Source: Pohlia nutans
Lineage: Eukaryota > Streptophyta > Bryopsida > Bryales > Mniaceae
Length of the DNA: 64,000 bases
Reading direction: 5' to 3'
Assembly: GCA_022496805.1 (NCBI GenBank)
Contig: CM040096.1
Span: 11,347,501-11,411,500, forward strand
Shown here: piece after piece, positions 1 through 11,489 of the stretch
Layout of the letters: every line of letters begins with the position of its first letter
Position numbering within the stretch: the stretch's first letter is position 1
Notes under the pieces: generated by a model
What the model was told of the DNA's origin: nothing
Databases searched by the model: none
The model's input: the letters and a program-made list of their open reading frames with translations, nothing else
Position numbers and translations under genes: made by a program

Positions 1-738
1 CTACACACTCTCTTTGCACGTATCACAATCCAGAGACAATGGTATATAACTCGCAAGCTGAAGCTGAAGATTAGTACAAAACATACTTCTTCTACACGGT
101 ATGATGCAGGACTCAAGATGCAGTGTGCGGCCTCTATGTTCTAGATAGAGTACTCATTGGGCTCTGCTACAGCATGTAGCAGGATGCATGGTATCTCTGA
201 GTTGTAAAGCGACGGGGTGGTACCTAGCATGTACCCACTACACGACGTGGCGAGTCCATGGAGTACTCTATCTAGCGTAGCCTATGACACATGTCACACA
301 TTAGTAGAGTCATTTTTAGGAGTACACTATAAAAGGTTGAGAATAGAAAGAGATGAGGAAGACTTCTCTACAAATATTTGGAATACACTACAAAGATTGT
401 GTCCATAGGAAAATACATTACGGGTCGTAACTGTACTGCTTAAAATCAATCTGAAGCTGCCACAGCTAGTCCTGATATCTTGGAGAAGGCTATGACAATT
501 TTATGAAGAATTGGAAATTCCGGTGCACTTCTACATCTAGATCTGACCCCATTTATGAACAAGATCGTCCAATTGTAAGAACCTGAATTTTAGACACCTT
601 GGAGTTCCTAGTCTCCATTTCGTCATGAATTAAATTGATTATAGGGCCTAGTTGTGTTCAGCTAATAAGTTACTGGCTACCGCTAGAACAGTACATGCAA
701 TCTTTGAGATGTTGAGGAGGTCTCAGTTTTGGTTGCAG
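1..738. other. No gene; short fold-back at 141-275
   Basis: No convincing coding exon is seen here. An inverted repeat pairs 141-160 (starting CTAGATAGAGTACTC) with 256-275; 18 of 20 positions match, with a spacer of about 95 bases. It looks like the relic of a small fold-back element. The stretch lies immediately upstream of the first recognisable LRR exon of the receptor-kinase pseudogene, so a decayed 5' part of that gene may be hidden in it. Confidence 0.4.
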
Positions 739-3700
739 GGATCTGTCCAGCAACAGGTTTAATGGAACTGTGCCAAATCTATCTTTTATGGAGAATCTGG
801 AAATACTGTGAGTGGCCAGCTTACCCTGTGCTTGAGTTGAATGGGGCTGAGCTCTGTATTAGGGTTAGGTCTCTTGCCAATAGTATTTGAATTGTTACGT
901 TGTGGTGGTAACTTTAATTAGATATTACTCGATCATCTGGGTCCGAATTCCTCTAAGCTTTTGCTGTGGGCTTGTTCACAGGAATTTGTCACACAACAGG
1001 TTCACAGGAACAGTGCAATATCTGCGAAATTCTTTAGTACGCATAGTGTAAGCTCTAGATGTATGATCTGTATTACATAGGTGCTAACAGACAATTTTAG
1101 ATAAGAAGGAAGTCGGTTGAAGAGCTGTAAGAAGGACGTCCCATGGATGCTCTCATTAAATTAGGGTTTAGAGATTAGGGTTCCTGTTCTCCAATTCAGT
1201 CATTGATGTGCGATCTCTAATGCATGTGATTCTCAGTATGTGCTACTGTATATATGAGTTAGTATCTCAAATAACAGTAGTCAGAATATGATCATCTGAC
1301 AAGCTGGACCGTCATGATTTTTACAGGGACCTGAGTGGCAATGGTTTTAATAATGGGCCCTTTCCACTTGCTCAAATGTCCGGTGTGGTTCACTTTAGCA
1401 GAAATGAATTTGAGGGAGAGATCATACCTTCGGGTGCATTTGAAAACATGACGCAGCTCGTCCAACTGTAAGTAAGAACCTGGAAGTTTAAAATGCCAGT
1501 ATCAATTCCTGGTTTCTATTTCAATCATTGATACAGTAGGATATGCAGCAACCTATTTGGGTTTGTTTAGCTACTGGAATGAATTCTAGACATGTTCAGA
1601 TAATTAATATTTGCTTTGTGGACCGTCTGAGTTTTGACTCTGGCATGCATGCAGAGATCTATCCAATAATAGCTTCAATGGAAGTTTGCCGACTCTTTGT
1701 ATGATTGAGAGCCTCCAAATATTGTGAGTGGCATTACCCTGTGCTTCAGCTATCTGATTCTCGCATGCAGTCAATGAGATCATTAAAGCAAACATATAAT
1801 TACCCATACTTGTCCTCACTCTGATCATTTGCAAATGCACTATGTAAGATGTTGCACCTAAAAACCTTGGAGCACTAAACAATTAAGTGGAACTGTGGCA
1901 ATTTAAACTTCCAGATTGCGGCAAAGCTCTATGTTGGGGTTAGGCCTTTGGCGGTGGCGGTCATGTTTGAATCCATGTGGCTGTTTACAACTCAACCAAT
2001 TAACCCTTAAAGGACATATGCTTTCCTGATACCACACCCAAAATCTCTTTTAAACTCCATTTTAAGCATGATTCTGTTTTTAATTTACTTTGGCTCTATT
2101 CTAAAGAAGTATAGATCTCTCTAAGGTGCTCGGTTTGGCATTTAAAAACCCCATTTGGTGCAACGGAGTAGAAGTTATGAGCAAGATTCTCCCAAAATAC
2201 TATCAAGCCCATGGGGCTTGCATTGTCCTTTAAGGGTTTATCATCTGGGCCAGAGTCCAGGCTCAAAGATTTAGCTAAGATTTCGTGTGGTCTTGGTATC
2301 GACAGGGATTTATCAAACAACAATTTCATCGGGCCACTGCCAACGGTGACATCAAAATCTTCGTTGCAGATTCTGTGAGTTTGGATGCTAACACTAAGTA
2401 GCTAACAAATCCCATTGAATTTGTTTAGAACCTGGATATATCTGACAGTTTTGGAATTGGTTAAAACCAGAACTTTGAAGAGATGTGTTCAAGCTAATCA
2501 ACATCGAACGTTATGATATCCTTGTTCATTATATATTGAAGTTAGTTACGTTCCCTTTGTAATTTCCATGATCCTAACTTAGCTTAATTTGTCTGAGAGT
2601 CTCCAGCATCTTCAGTTGTGGGATTTTGAACAGGACAATCTAATATCTGCAATTGTAGCTCAAAGTTGGAGCAACAGGGGGAACATTCAAGCGCCTGTCT
2701 GATTTGTGGAGTGTATGTGCGTCTCCTACAGGAATTTGAGCAAGAATGAGTTTACAGGTCCAGGTTTTCATTCCTGGAGTGATGAAATAGGCTAGCTCAG
2801 AGCACAAGGAAGTGCAAGTTTCTCTCTTAAGGACGTGTAAGTTGCTCGGTTTACCCATCTAATGACGACGACTCCTTGTCTCTATGCATCGTTCTGTGAA
2901 GCATATATAGTTCATATATATAAAGCATGGTTTTTAGACACTGTAAAAAGATTTCACAATTGAACGCTGCGTATCATGTCACCACGTCCATGTCCAGCCA
3001 TTATTATTCTTGTATTAGCCATACTGTAGTAAGACAAAAAAACTCCAGAAAAGTACGACATTTTATCCTCCTCAGCTTAAATACTTGGTTGTAATTTGCC
3101 TTCAAATTAGCCTGTACATGTTGATATTGCAGGTATCTAGACTCCAATCTCATCAAGGGGACACTAAAAATCAGTCTGCTTTCTGAACAAGGCTTGATCA
3201 GGCACTAGAACTACCGACTCCCTGAGAGTTCTTTCAGTGAATGATGAACAGCAGCATCACCAATGTTGTTTATGATGCAAACAACATTGAAAGCATCGTC
3301 ACGGTTATAAGGTGAGCACGCATAGTGTGATTCGAGATCAAATTAGTCAAGTTGAGGTGATTTAGACTGACTAGCAAACAAAAATTTGGAACCAAATTTC
3401 TTGAGCCTCCTGGCTTGATCTCAAAGGTTATCCAGTCCATAACATTTTTCACCAATTTGTGATGTGGGATTCTGCACACTAGATGGGAACCCTTATTGCA
3501 ATTCTTATTCAGATTCTGATGGTGCTGGAATAAGATGTTTTTGTGAATCTCCACAATATAAATGCTCTAACTCAGGTATGGCATCTCTTAGTTAAGGCTG
3601 GAAATCAGATATTTCTTTACGGTCTTTATTTAACAGGTTCCATACTGATGAGGCAGTAACCATCTTGTTGCAGGGGTTGATCCTGGTAATAACAACTCAA

Positions 3701-3919
3701 AGGTTGTGATAACGGCTGTGGTGACAAGTGTTACATCTGTGCTGGTCCTAATGATCAATCCGGCTGCTGTCCGCCATAAAAACACAAGATGTAAACGGTT
3801 GTCCAACTTCAGGTTCAACAAAGTAAGCATAATCAATTTGAATCCAGCGTCAGCTATAGAATTTCTAGCCGGATCACTACTTGCTTGGTGTATCAACTTC
3901 TTTAATTTTCAAGAGGCAA

Positions 3920-4436
3920 CACTACAAGGAGAAGGCGTCGCTTTTCACTTCTTCTGTGAGTCAAACGGCGCCACTTCGCACTCACCAATTTTTTGGTTGG
4001 ATTTAGTGAATGCTATTCGTCACGTAGGACACCAATTTTTTGGTTGGATTTAGTGAATGCTATTTGTCACGTAGGACAAGAGTGTACAGTGAAAAGCGAC
4101 AATGAACATGATCCTCCAGAGTGAGAAACGACGCCTGTGCTTGTAGTGCAAGTCAAGATGGAGGTGCAATGTGTTTTTCATGAGTAAACAAGCATAGGCT
4201 TTGACAAATTAAACTGTGATTTTGTTTGGTGAACAATACTTGTGCCTATAATGTGCAGAGTTTCACTACTAGCAAAGGCGTCGCTTCTCACTCTGAACAA
4301 TGTGAGAGTTCACTATACACACTTGTCCTATGTGACGAATTGCACTCACCAAGTCTTGAACGCCTGGGCATTGAGTGTGAAGTGGCGCCGTTTGACTCAC
4401 CTAGCAAGTGAAAAGCGACGCCTTCTCCTTGTAGTG
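3920..4436. mobile_element. CACTA-like nonautonomous TIR element
   Basis: Long imperfect inverted repeats of about 70 bases begin CACTACAAGGAGAAGGCGTC at 3920 and end with the complement GACGCCTTCTCCTTGTAGTG at 4436. The CACTA tip is that of the CACTA (En/Spm) superfamily, as is a 3-base target duplication, but none is evident here (CAA against TTC). There is no transposase ORF. The element sits between the membrane-span exon and the first kinase exon of the receptor-kinase pseudogene. Translations across it are shadows. Confidence 0.7.
3983..4078. repeat. 48-bp tandem duplication inside the CACTA-like element
   Basis: Two adjacent copies of a 48-base unit start ACCAATTTTTTGG at 3983 and 4031 and differ by one base. 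They lie within the body of the TIR element at 3920-4436, so the duplication happened after or during formation of the element. Confidence 0.8.
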
Positions 4437-5115
4437 TTCGAAGAGTTTGAGGTCAAGCCTACCATGTTCCCTTACAATCAGCTTCGAACTGCCACACGAG
4501 ACTTTCATTCCGATATGAAGTTGGGCCAAGGAGCCTTTGGGGCAGTATACAAGGTATTAATACTTCTTACGCCCATAATGAATTCTGAAAGAAGATATTA
4601 ATTGACATACGACTAATTCAACCGGACGTAACCTATCATCAAGGTTCCAGAATGCCCCAAAAACACAGTGCATATGACGATGTCAAAACCTATAATTACG
4701 TACAGTTGCTTCCGTTCATTGCCACAACATCTGGCAGTGTTTTGACCATTTCTTAGTACTAGTTCTAACATCTATTTATGTCAGCGGTTTTGATGGGGTT
4801 TCAACATCTCAAATAGTTACATAAGTTTCTCATGTGACTGTTCCAGGGTGGACATGAAATAGCAGTGAAGCAGTTATTTATCAACTGAAGACTAGTCCGG
4901 GTAAAGAAGAATTTTTGCCGAATAAGGTTGTTCATTGACTGGAATGAAGCACCGGAACCTTGTAAATCATAAAGGATGTGAGCAACACAGGGTGTTGCTG
5001 TATGACTATGTGGATAACTATGACATGGGTCCACCAAATTCTTCTTGGTGAGTTAAATCCTCAACTCAAATTATTCTACTCTTGCAAGATTGTACTCTCC
5101 TTCAAAAGCTTGTAA

Positions 5116-5593
5116 GAGCATGGCCACCGTTGCCCTCAATAGGTGGCCTTTTGCCAATGTAGAGGGCCCTCACACATTTTTTCCTCCCATCCCATGGTTT
5201 GCAAGGGCCCTCTCTCCCAAGGCCCCTGAACAAATGAGCTTTGACACGCCAGGCTGTGGAGTCTCCTATTTTCTTCTTGAGCTTGAAATCCGGGCTATTT
5301 GTGGGATAATCATCTTCATTAATGGCCTAGACATGCTTTTGCATTGGGAAATGCTACTTCAAATCATGGCCGGCCTGTGACATGGCTTGTACATGTTCAA
5401 ATTTCAATGAGATCAACCCTGGCCCACTCAAATGCATGTGGGGACTCAAATACATGTGGTGGCTTAAATGCATTTTGCCAGTTTTGAATCTCCACGGTGG
5501 GTCTGCAGAATTGTGAAGGCCACTCTCACTGCTACAGGGCCCTCTCAAATCAGTTTCCAAGGCCACCTGTTGAGGCCATGGGTGGCCATGCTC
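5116..5593. mobile_element. PIF/Harbinger-like MITE with TAA duplication
   Basis: Terminal inverted repeats of about 40 bases start GAGCATGGCCACC and end GGTGGCCATGCTC. They are flanked on both sides by TAA (5113-5115 and 5594-5596), the 3-base target duplication typical of PIF/Harbinger elements. The 478-base body has no credible transposase. It lies in what would be an intron or gap between kinase pieces of the pseudogene. Confidence 0.65.
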
Positions 5594-6229
5594 TAAGCTC
5601 TTCCTCGTCACGACCTTCTGGCCGAACTCTTAAAGGCTAGACCCAAGCTCTCAGTAGGCCTCACACCAGTTGTTGGATAGTGCATTCATTCAAAATTGTA
5701 ATTTGTAGCAAGCTCACAATCTACTGTTCGTACCATAATTTAGCCACAGGTGGTCCAAACAAGACCCTCTTGAGCTGGCCTCTACGATTGAAGTCACTCG
5801 TGGCTTGCATGACCTCCATGCCCTTGCTCATCTGAGGATCATACATCGAGATATAGATGCTAGGAACATCTTATTGACCAAGAATTATGAACCCAAGATA
5901 GCAGAATTTGGGATGGCCTCATTGTTTCCTGATGAAGAAAGTTACATAATGACCCAGCATGTGGCTGGTTCCAAGTAAGCTCACTAGTTACCTCTAGCTC
6001 CAGAGTTCTTCATTTTTGTGAAGTCTGTTAGCATACTTCTTCATTCTTTTTTCTGCCACCTTTTGGTGTACAAGGTGGTTACGAAAACGTTCACCTGTCA
6101 GCTTTGGGGGTGACTGTTATGTTTGGAGGTTGTTAGTGGACATAGGAATATTAATGAAAAGTTGCCCCCCAATATTTGGCTGTGAACTTGGTGCCTTTGC
6201 TATAAGTCCTATTACTAGACTAACATATA

Positions 6230-6473
6230 CTCCCTCTGCCCGGAGATAGTTGTCCTAGTTTTTGACAAATTGATTTTGCAATATTTGTCCTATGTTTTAT
6301 ACTTAACACATGAGCCCTGTCCACTTCAAACAGGGCGGACAATGAGAGTAACAAAAACTACATATTACTATTAAAGATAAACCATTTTTGAGTACTATGA
6401 TAGTTTATTTTGGAAAGAATAATGGGTTATGTTAAACATGCCAAAAACTGGGACAATTATTTCCGGACAGGAG
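6230..6473. mobile_element. Stowaway (Tc1/mariner) MITE
   Basis: The element begins CTCCCTCTGCCCGGAGATAG and ends TTTCCGGACAGGAG, an inverted pair that matches the widespread plant Stowaway terminus (CTCCCTCYGTCC type). TA flanks both ends (6228-6229 and 6474-6475). The surrounding sequence is repeated at about 26.44-26.64 kb, where the element is missing and only CGGAG remains between TA dinucleotides. Confidence 0.85.
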
Positions 6474-6663
6474 TATTGTTCACTGGTGGGTAGATAAATG
6501 TGAAATACAGTACCATTTCAAGAGTATTGTCTGAGGAGCTTGATCATGTCTTTGAGAAATTATTAATTAGCCCATGGATGATTGTGATCATGCAGGTATG
6601 GAAGCTACAGAGTGTCATTCATGATATTTTTGACAGCATCGCCATCCACGAACGACTGTGATA

Positions 6664-6721
6664 TTTTTTTTGAGAGCATCGCCACCGTGACATTCATGGG
6701 TGGCGATGCTCTCAAAAAAAA
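6664..6721. repeat. Perfect 23-bp hairpin
   Basis: Arms 6664-6686 and 6699-6721 are exact reverse complements around a 12-base loop. The arm contains GAGAGCATCGCCACC, close to the terminus of the PIF/Harbinger-like MITE at 5116 (GAGCATGGCCACC). It is probably a solo pair of TIRs left by internal deletion of a relative. Confidence 0.7.
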
Positions 6722-7539
6722 GTTGCAGAGCGTTGAATTGCATCTCGTCGTGTTGTACGTCCGCTCAGCTCATCATTGACGTGATCAAATGCACCAATTC
6801 AACGCTGGAATAAACAAATAAAAAGCGAATTGATACCTTATCTGCCATTCACTGTTCTTCACTGCTACTGAATATATTTATTTGCATCCTGGATTTGCAA
6901 CCTCGGAATCTCAAGCTCACTGTGCCCGGTGGCTCTTTATTTTATTTCTTTGCAATTGATTCTTTCAATTTGTGCCAAAAATAAAATAAAAAATCTCAAG
7001 CTGACTGTTCTCAACAGGGGTCTCAGATATTTGCCCAGCTTTTGCGGGCGCTTCTGCAACGAGCTTTGAAGCGAAGACATTTTGCAAGCACTTCTGCAAC
7101 GACCAGTACTATACACTCATTCACAAAGAAGAGTATATTGTGCTACAGAGCCTTTGCAGAGTCTCACACTCAAGAAGTAGATGAAAAGTGCCAAGGGCCC
7201 TTCAAACATACCTCTTGACTCTCAATCCTAGCGTGTTAGAAAATGGGCCTTCAAATCACTATTCAGTTGACTATATCCTCACTTTCTACTTGTGATTGGT
7301 CCGTTGACTATTTGATGTGCACTTTTGATATGTGAGGGGCGTGCAAGGGTGGGGGAGTGTAAGTGCAAGGGCTCTTCAAATGTAAATGAATAATTTCAGT
7401 GAGTCAGCTCTAGCGTGCATGGGTGTGAATGCTCTCAATAGATAGAAACACATGATATAGAAAGTGCCAGTCGAGTGAAATTTTCATTTAGTTCTCAGTT
7501 TGGAGCATTTATTTAGATTTTGGTTGTGTGCAGGTTTCA
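6722..7539. other. Intergenic upstream of the oxidase gene
   Basis: No gene is seen. One early copy of the repeat that also stands at 7540-7656 occurs at about 7047-7110 (CTTCTGCAACGAGCTTTGAA). The rest is AT-rich with no clear promoter motif. Confidence 0.4.
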
Positions 7540-7656
7540 AGTGAGGACATTTTGCGCGCTTCTGCAACGAACTTTGAAGCGAGGACATTTTTGCGCTCGC
7601 TTCTCCAACCAGCTTTGAAGTGAGGACATTTTTGCGCGCGCTTCTACACCGAGCTT
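7540..7656. repeat. Tandem ~40-bp repeat before the oxidase ORF
   Basis: Three degenerate copies of a unit reading GAGGACATTTTTGCGCGC then CTTCTGCAACGAACTTTGAA start at about 7542, 7581 and 7622, with periods of 39 and 41. The array stops four bases before the first ATG of the oxidase ORF, so it lies in its proximal promoter or 5' leader. Confidence 0.8.
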
Positions 7657-7761
7657 GACATGGTCGCTGTCTCCTTAAGGGCGGTGGCAGAACGCCATAG
7701 TCTCGCGAGTCGAGTAGAACGCCATAGTCTCGCGATTGTGAGCGTGGATTACGATCTCAAA

Positions 7762-10332
7762 ATGGTTCCAGGAGCTGCATTGATGGTGCTCGCAATGGTG
7801 GCGTTACTGAAACTCGTGTCCGGTGACGACGCAGTGAGTGAGGCACTCTCGCATCGTGACACAGTGACCTCGCTCTACGCGGCGTCCTCGTTCTTCAAAT
7901 GCACGTCAGATCAGCACATCACCGTGACGAGCACAGAAGAAATCAGCTCACTCATCAAGCATCACAGGAAATCAAACCCGCCCGTGAAGTTCCGCGCCAC
8001 GCGCCCCGGTCTACACTCCGCGACGGGATTCGCCTGCCCAGGCGGAAGGGCCAGCACCAAGCTAGAATTCAACGCAACAACAAATCCTCCACACAACAAT
8101 TCATCCACAGTCACCGCAATCAGCCTGCTCCTCCACCGCATGAACCGCGTGGTGGATTTCAACCGCGAGCAAAACCTCCTCACCGTCGAGGCCGGCATGA
8201 CGCTCCAGGACCTCCTCGACGCCGCGACAGCCCACAACTTGTCAGTACCCGCCGGCGCGCTTTCTATCTACGCAAATCTCACTGTGGGCGGCGTCATCTC
8301 AGCCTCCGCTCACGGATCCGGCTCCTCCCTGGGGGAATTGGTTAAATCCCTCAAGTGGGTCAATTCCTTCGGCGATGTGATAGAATCCTCCGTTGAATCG
8401 GACGAGGGTGCTGCGCTTCTGGGCGGGTTGGGGCTCCTTGGCGTGATTACCGAGGTCACGTTTGAATTTGAGCCGGAATCCTTTACTGTTGTGGAAGTGC
8501 GTGAGGATTTGGACGATGCGAACATGGTGATGGAATTGGAGGAGATTATGGCGGAGGAGACGAAGTACGTTACGGCTTACTGGCGACCGGACCTCGGGAG
8601 TTACAGAGTCATTCTGTACAAGAATGGGGTAAGCGATGGAGACCCGGTGATTGATTTGAATGGGAGAAACGCCGACATGGATGGGGTGAGTGATGAAGTT
8701 GCGGAAGCTGTGAGTGAGATGCACAAGGCCTGGGGAAACGACTTGACGGATGACGGGGATTCCGCGGATGTTTTGAATTCGGGTTTGAATTGCTAAACCC
8801 CTCCCCTTCTTTTTTTTGTTGAGGCACATGAATTGCTTTGTAACCCATCGCAGGGGTACCCCTCTCCATCATCTGGTAGTTAGTTTAAGGTCATCTCGGA
8901 TCATATTAGGGGTTGTTACACCTTCCTCCGAGAAGTCTGATTCTCTGGAGATTGAAAACCTTGAGAGAGAAACGTGGAGCCAATCGTGACCATTCTTCAT
9001 GAAGAAGGTGTGCCTCTCCTTGAGGCCGTGTGAAGAATGAGAATGGACATGGCTTGTTAATCTTCTACATGGCTTCTCAATCTTCATGGTTTCTTAATCT
9101 TCACGCCCAGAGGAAAGAATGAAATTTCTCAATCTTCAGAGACTGAGTCTTCTCAAGAAGATTGAGAATGGGAAGAAAGAGGTGTGACACCCTGTATTGC
9201 TAAGCCCCTCTTATCACCGTCAAATTCCTCGGAGGTCCCTGGGAAATAGAAACGAACTCCTATCAATTTACGTGTGATTGTCATCCCTCTCTAAAAACCT
9301 GTAAAAATTACTTTCCCTGTTCAGAAATGAAATTCCTGAAGGAGTGTGAGATTGACCGAGGAGACTTTCTATTTTGAGCGATTCTGAGCCAAGAATTCTT
9401 GTCTGAAAGTATCAAACCCTTTGAAGATACACTTTCCCAAATCGCAGCACAAGGTGACTAACCCTAATCTGACATTTTCCATTGAGTAGTTCCATTTCGG
9501 TTCTTGGTGTGCAGCGGCATGTGCCACGGCAGAAGCAGTGTCGCGAGGTCCAGTGATCCGAGACGGCAACGGCCTGCCCACGAAGCACATCACGCTCCCA
9601 ACGAACCGCGCAGTGGTGACGCCCGAGTGCGCGCCCAAGTGCTTCTTCACCCGAAATCACATCGGCGTCGTGGTGCAAGCGGACGAGTTCGCAATCAAGC
9701 GCGCTCGGTTCCAAGACTGGGTGACGGACGTGAAAGCCATCGTGAAAATGGAGCTGGCGGAGGTCGAAGCGCGGCTGCGCGCCCGATTCGGCCACGGGAA
9801 GAGCTGCTTACCGGGTCCGTTCATGCTGCGATTCGGGCGCGGGACGCCGAGCACGCTCCTGTCCACGAGCACGGGAGTGGATCCGGTGGTATATGTGCAG
9901 TGGCTTCCGATGCACTCAGCACGGACACCGCGGAGGCCTGCGAAGCACGCGCCGGTGTATGAGACACTGGAGCAGCTAACCTTGTGCAAGTATCAAGGTC
10001 GGCCGTCGTATGGGCAGAACATTGAGAGGATCTTTCGCCACCCGCGGTGCCATGTGAGGGACAATTTCCCCGACGAGAATTTTGACAAGATGAGGGCGCT
10101 TCAGGATGTGCATGACCCGGAGAGGATGTTCGAGCCGAAGCTCTTCGGGCTCGTTGCGTGCAAGAGCGGGCCCGAGTACTACGCGCTCTGTACGCTGGAG
10201 AATTGGTGCTTTTGTGCGGACGACGCGCATTGTGCTGCGCGACATGCGTGTGTCTCGTCGCCCGTGTTTCCCGAGTACAAGATCTGTAAGGTCGTCGTGG
10301 AATCCGCCCCACAGAGTCACGACGAACTCTGA
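7762..10332 (+). CDS. L-gulonolactone oxidase-like FAD enzyme (GULLO type)
   Basis: This is a two-exon secreted flavoprotein of the VAO/PCMH family, resembling plant L-gulono-1,4-lactone oxidases, which oxidise aldonolactones to ascorbate in the apoplast or secretory route. Exon 1 carries a signal peptide (MVPGAALMVLAMVALLKLVS), the FAD-binding region with GLHSATG (candidate flavin-linking His), then EAGMTLQDLL and LTVGGVISASAHGSGSSLGE. Exon 2 carries the ALO/C-terminal part, ending in a Cys-rich tail (CTLENWCFCADDAHC) typical of the plant subfamily. The best-fitting intron is 8783-9514: phase 1, a weak GTTTGA donor and a GTGTGCAG acceptor. A donor at 8714 also fits the phase. An in-frame ATG at 7660 would add 34 residues, but that extension contains a duplicated ERHSLA block and no leader, so 7762 is preferred. 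GC content is higher than the surroundings. Substrate is inferred from the family. Confidence 0.8.
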
Positions 10333-10922
10333 TGGCAAAAAACAAGCACAAGAGAGGAGAAGAGCACTTCCTATTATACTATGTGTCGGTGGACCCTAAA
10401 TCCTCTAGCAACAGAGTAGTCCAAACTTTGATAATCGCCTCCAGAAGCAGTCTCGCCGACGTGGCGCAACTTGATTGGCTCCGAGCAGACCGGTTTCAGA
10501 TCGATAACCAGAGCCGAAGAACTGATTATGAACCCTCGCAACCGGTTATGAGCCACTTGCCCACTTGTGATGTGACCGCTGGTCCCACCACATCGAGCAC
10601 AATTTGAAATTAACATCCAAATAATGTGAACATTCATCAATAATTCAAATATTTCATCCATTTAATAAAGGATGATGTTGCTTAGTAACATCTACAGTTA
10701 ACAGAAATACACATGGCTTTTGATGTGGCATTCAACAATACACATGGTTTTCGACGTGGCATCAAACGATTGGGTTATTCAAAAGAACAGAAAGAGATTC
10801 ATGTTGCAAAATGAAGCTGAAATTTCAAAGCTTCTACACAAACTCTAAGCTTCTGTGTCTAAACTTCTGTACAAGCTTTTGTCTCTAAGCTCCTGTCTAT
10901 AAGCTTCTACAACTGATCTACT
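10333..10922. other. Intergenic between oxidase and recombinase-like gene
   Basis: This stretch holds the 3' ends of two converging genes and no ORF that looks coding. An ATCGATAACCAG motif at about 10500 recurs at about 14650, beyond the other side of the recombinase gene. That match is short and may be chance. Confidence 0.4.
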
Positions 10923-11489
10923 TTACCCAGAATTGTTCAAGAAACGGCTGACATCAAAAGACTGGTAATTAAAGACATTATTCCCATATACATGACCAAT
11001 GGAAGAAAATGAATTCAATCTTGTTGGAACAACTAGATTACCAGTTCCATCAAATTGAGAATCTCCACCTGCAGTTTCTAATCCAGAACTTTGAGAAAAC
11101 GTAAAAGGAAACGATGGTTGAGCTGAAGCTTGAAACTGCGGCACACTCGTTTGTTGCGGTATATTAGTTTGTTGTGGCAAACTCGCATAAAGAAACGGAT
11201 GTTGTGCCTGAATGAATGGAACCGGAGGCTGCATGAAAGGAATTTGAGGCTGCATGAAAGGAACTTGAGGCTGCATGAAAGGAACTTGAGGTTGCATGAA
11301 AGGAGCTCGAGGTTGCATCAATGGAACTTCGTTTGGTACCTGATTTGGTAGAGAAGCTCGCCACTCATGAAAACGATCATTTTTCTCTCTAGGAAACGGA
11401 AAACGGTAATTGTTGTCTAGCAACGGCCCACGCTGATTCACCACAGCATGTTGCGCCTGATCTTGCTTCCGATTTAATTCTCGGAGTTG
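10923..11489 (-). pseudogene. In-frame continuation of recombinase ORF after TAG
   Basis: Downstream of the TAG that ends the 11490-14289 gene, the same frame stays open for 188 codons. It begins QLRELNRKQDQAQHAVV, which extends the coiled-coil pattern before the stop (RRENAILRNQLSQAIQEQ). It then enters a low-complexity stretch with five to six MQPQVPF-type heptads (about 11220-11330) and a Ser/Phe-rich tail ending FLNNSG. Continuity of frame and coiled coil argues that this is the original C-terminus, cut off by one CAG-to-TAG change or reached by stop readthrough. No ATG opens it, so it is unlikely to be an independent gene. Confidence 0.6.

Larger units (their letters stand above)
739..5975 (+). 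pseudogene. LRR receptor-like kinase pseudogene
   Basis: Short exon-like pieces bounded by AG and GT each encode about one leucine-rich repeat: 739-807 (DLSSNRFNGTVP), 982-1047, 1327-1467, 1655-1723 (DLSNNSFNGSLP), 2306-2374 and 2732-2780. The last runs into a stop. A hydrophobic stretch at about 3706-3756 (VVITAVVTSVTSVLVLM) fits a membrane span. Kinase pieces follow: 4440-4553 with LGQGAFGAVYK (the glycine loop), from 4847 with EIAVKQL (the ATP-binding lysine) but a TGA soon after, and 5754-5975 with IIHRDIDARNILL and EFGMA. The canonical motifs would be HRDxxxxN and DFG, so DFG has become EFG. Exon layout and sequence resemble plant LRR subfamily VIII kinases. Stops, frame breaks and three transposon insertions show it is dead. 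A related 3' kinase piece lies near 26.6 kb. Confidence 0.8.

Noticed and set aside
5090..5611. Protein-coding ORFs on both strands
   Set aside because: They lie within the PIF/Harbinger-like MITE and show no recognisable domain.
8299..10399. Several ORFs antisense or out of frame to the oxidase gene
   Set aside because: They are shadows of GC-rich coding exons and carry no domain; the sense frame has the FAD-enzyme motifs.
11130..11351. ORF with LHERNLR repeats on the plus strand
   Set aside because: Antisense reading of the MQPQVPF repeat of the recombinase tail.
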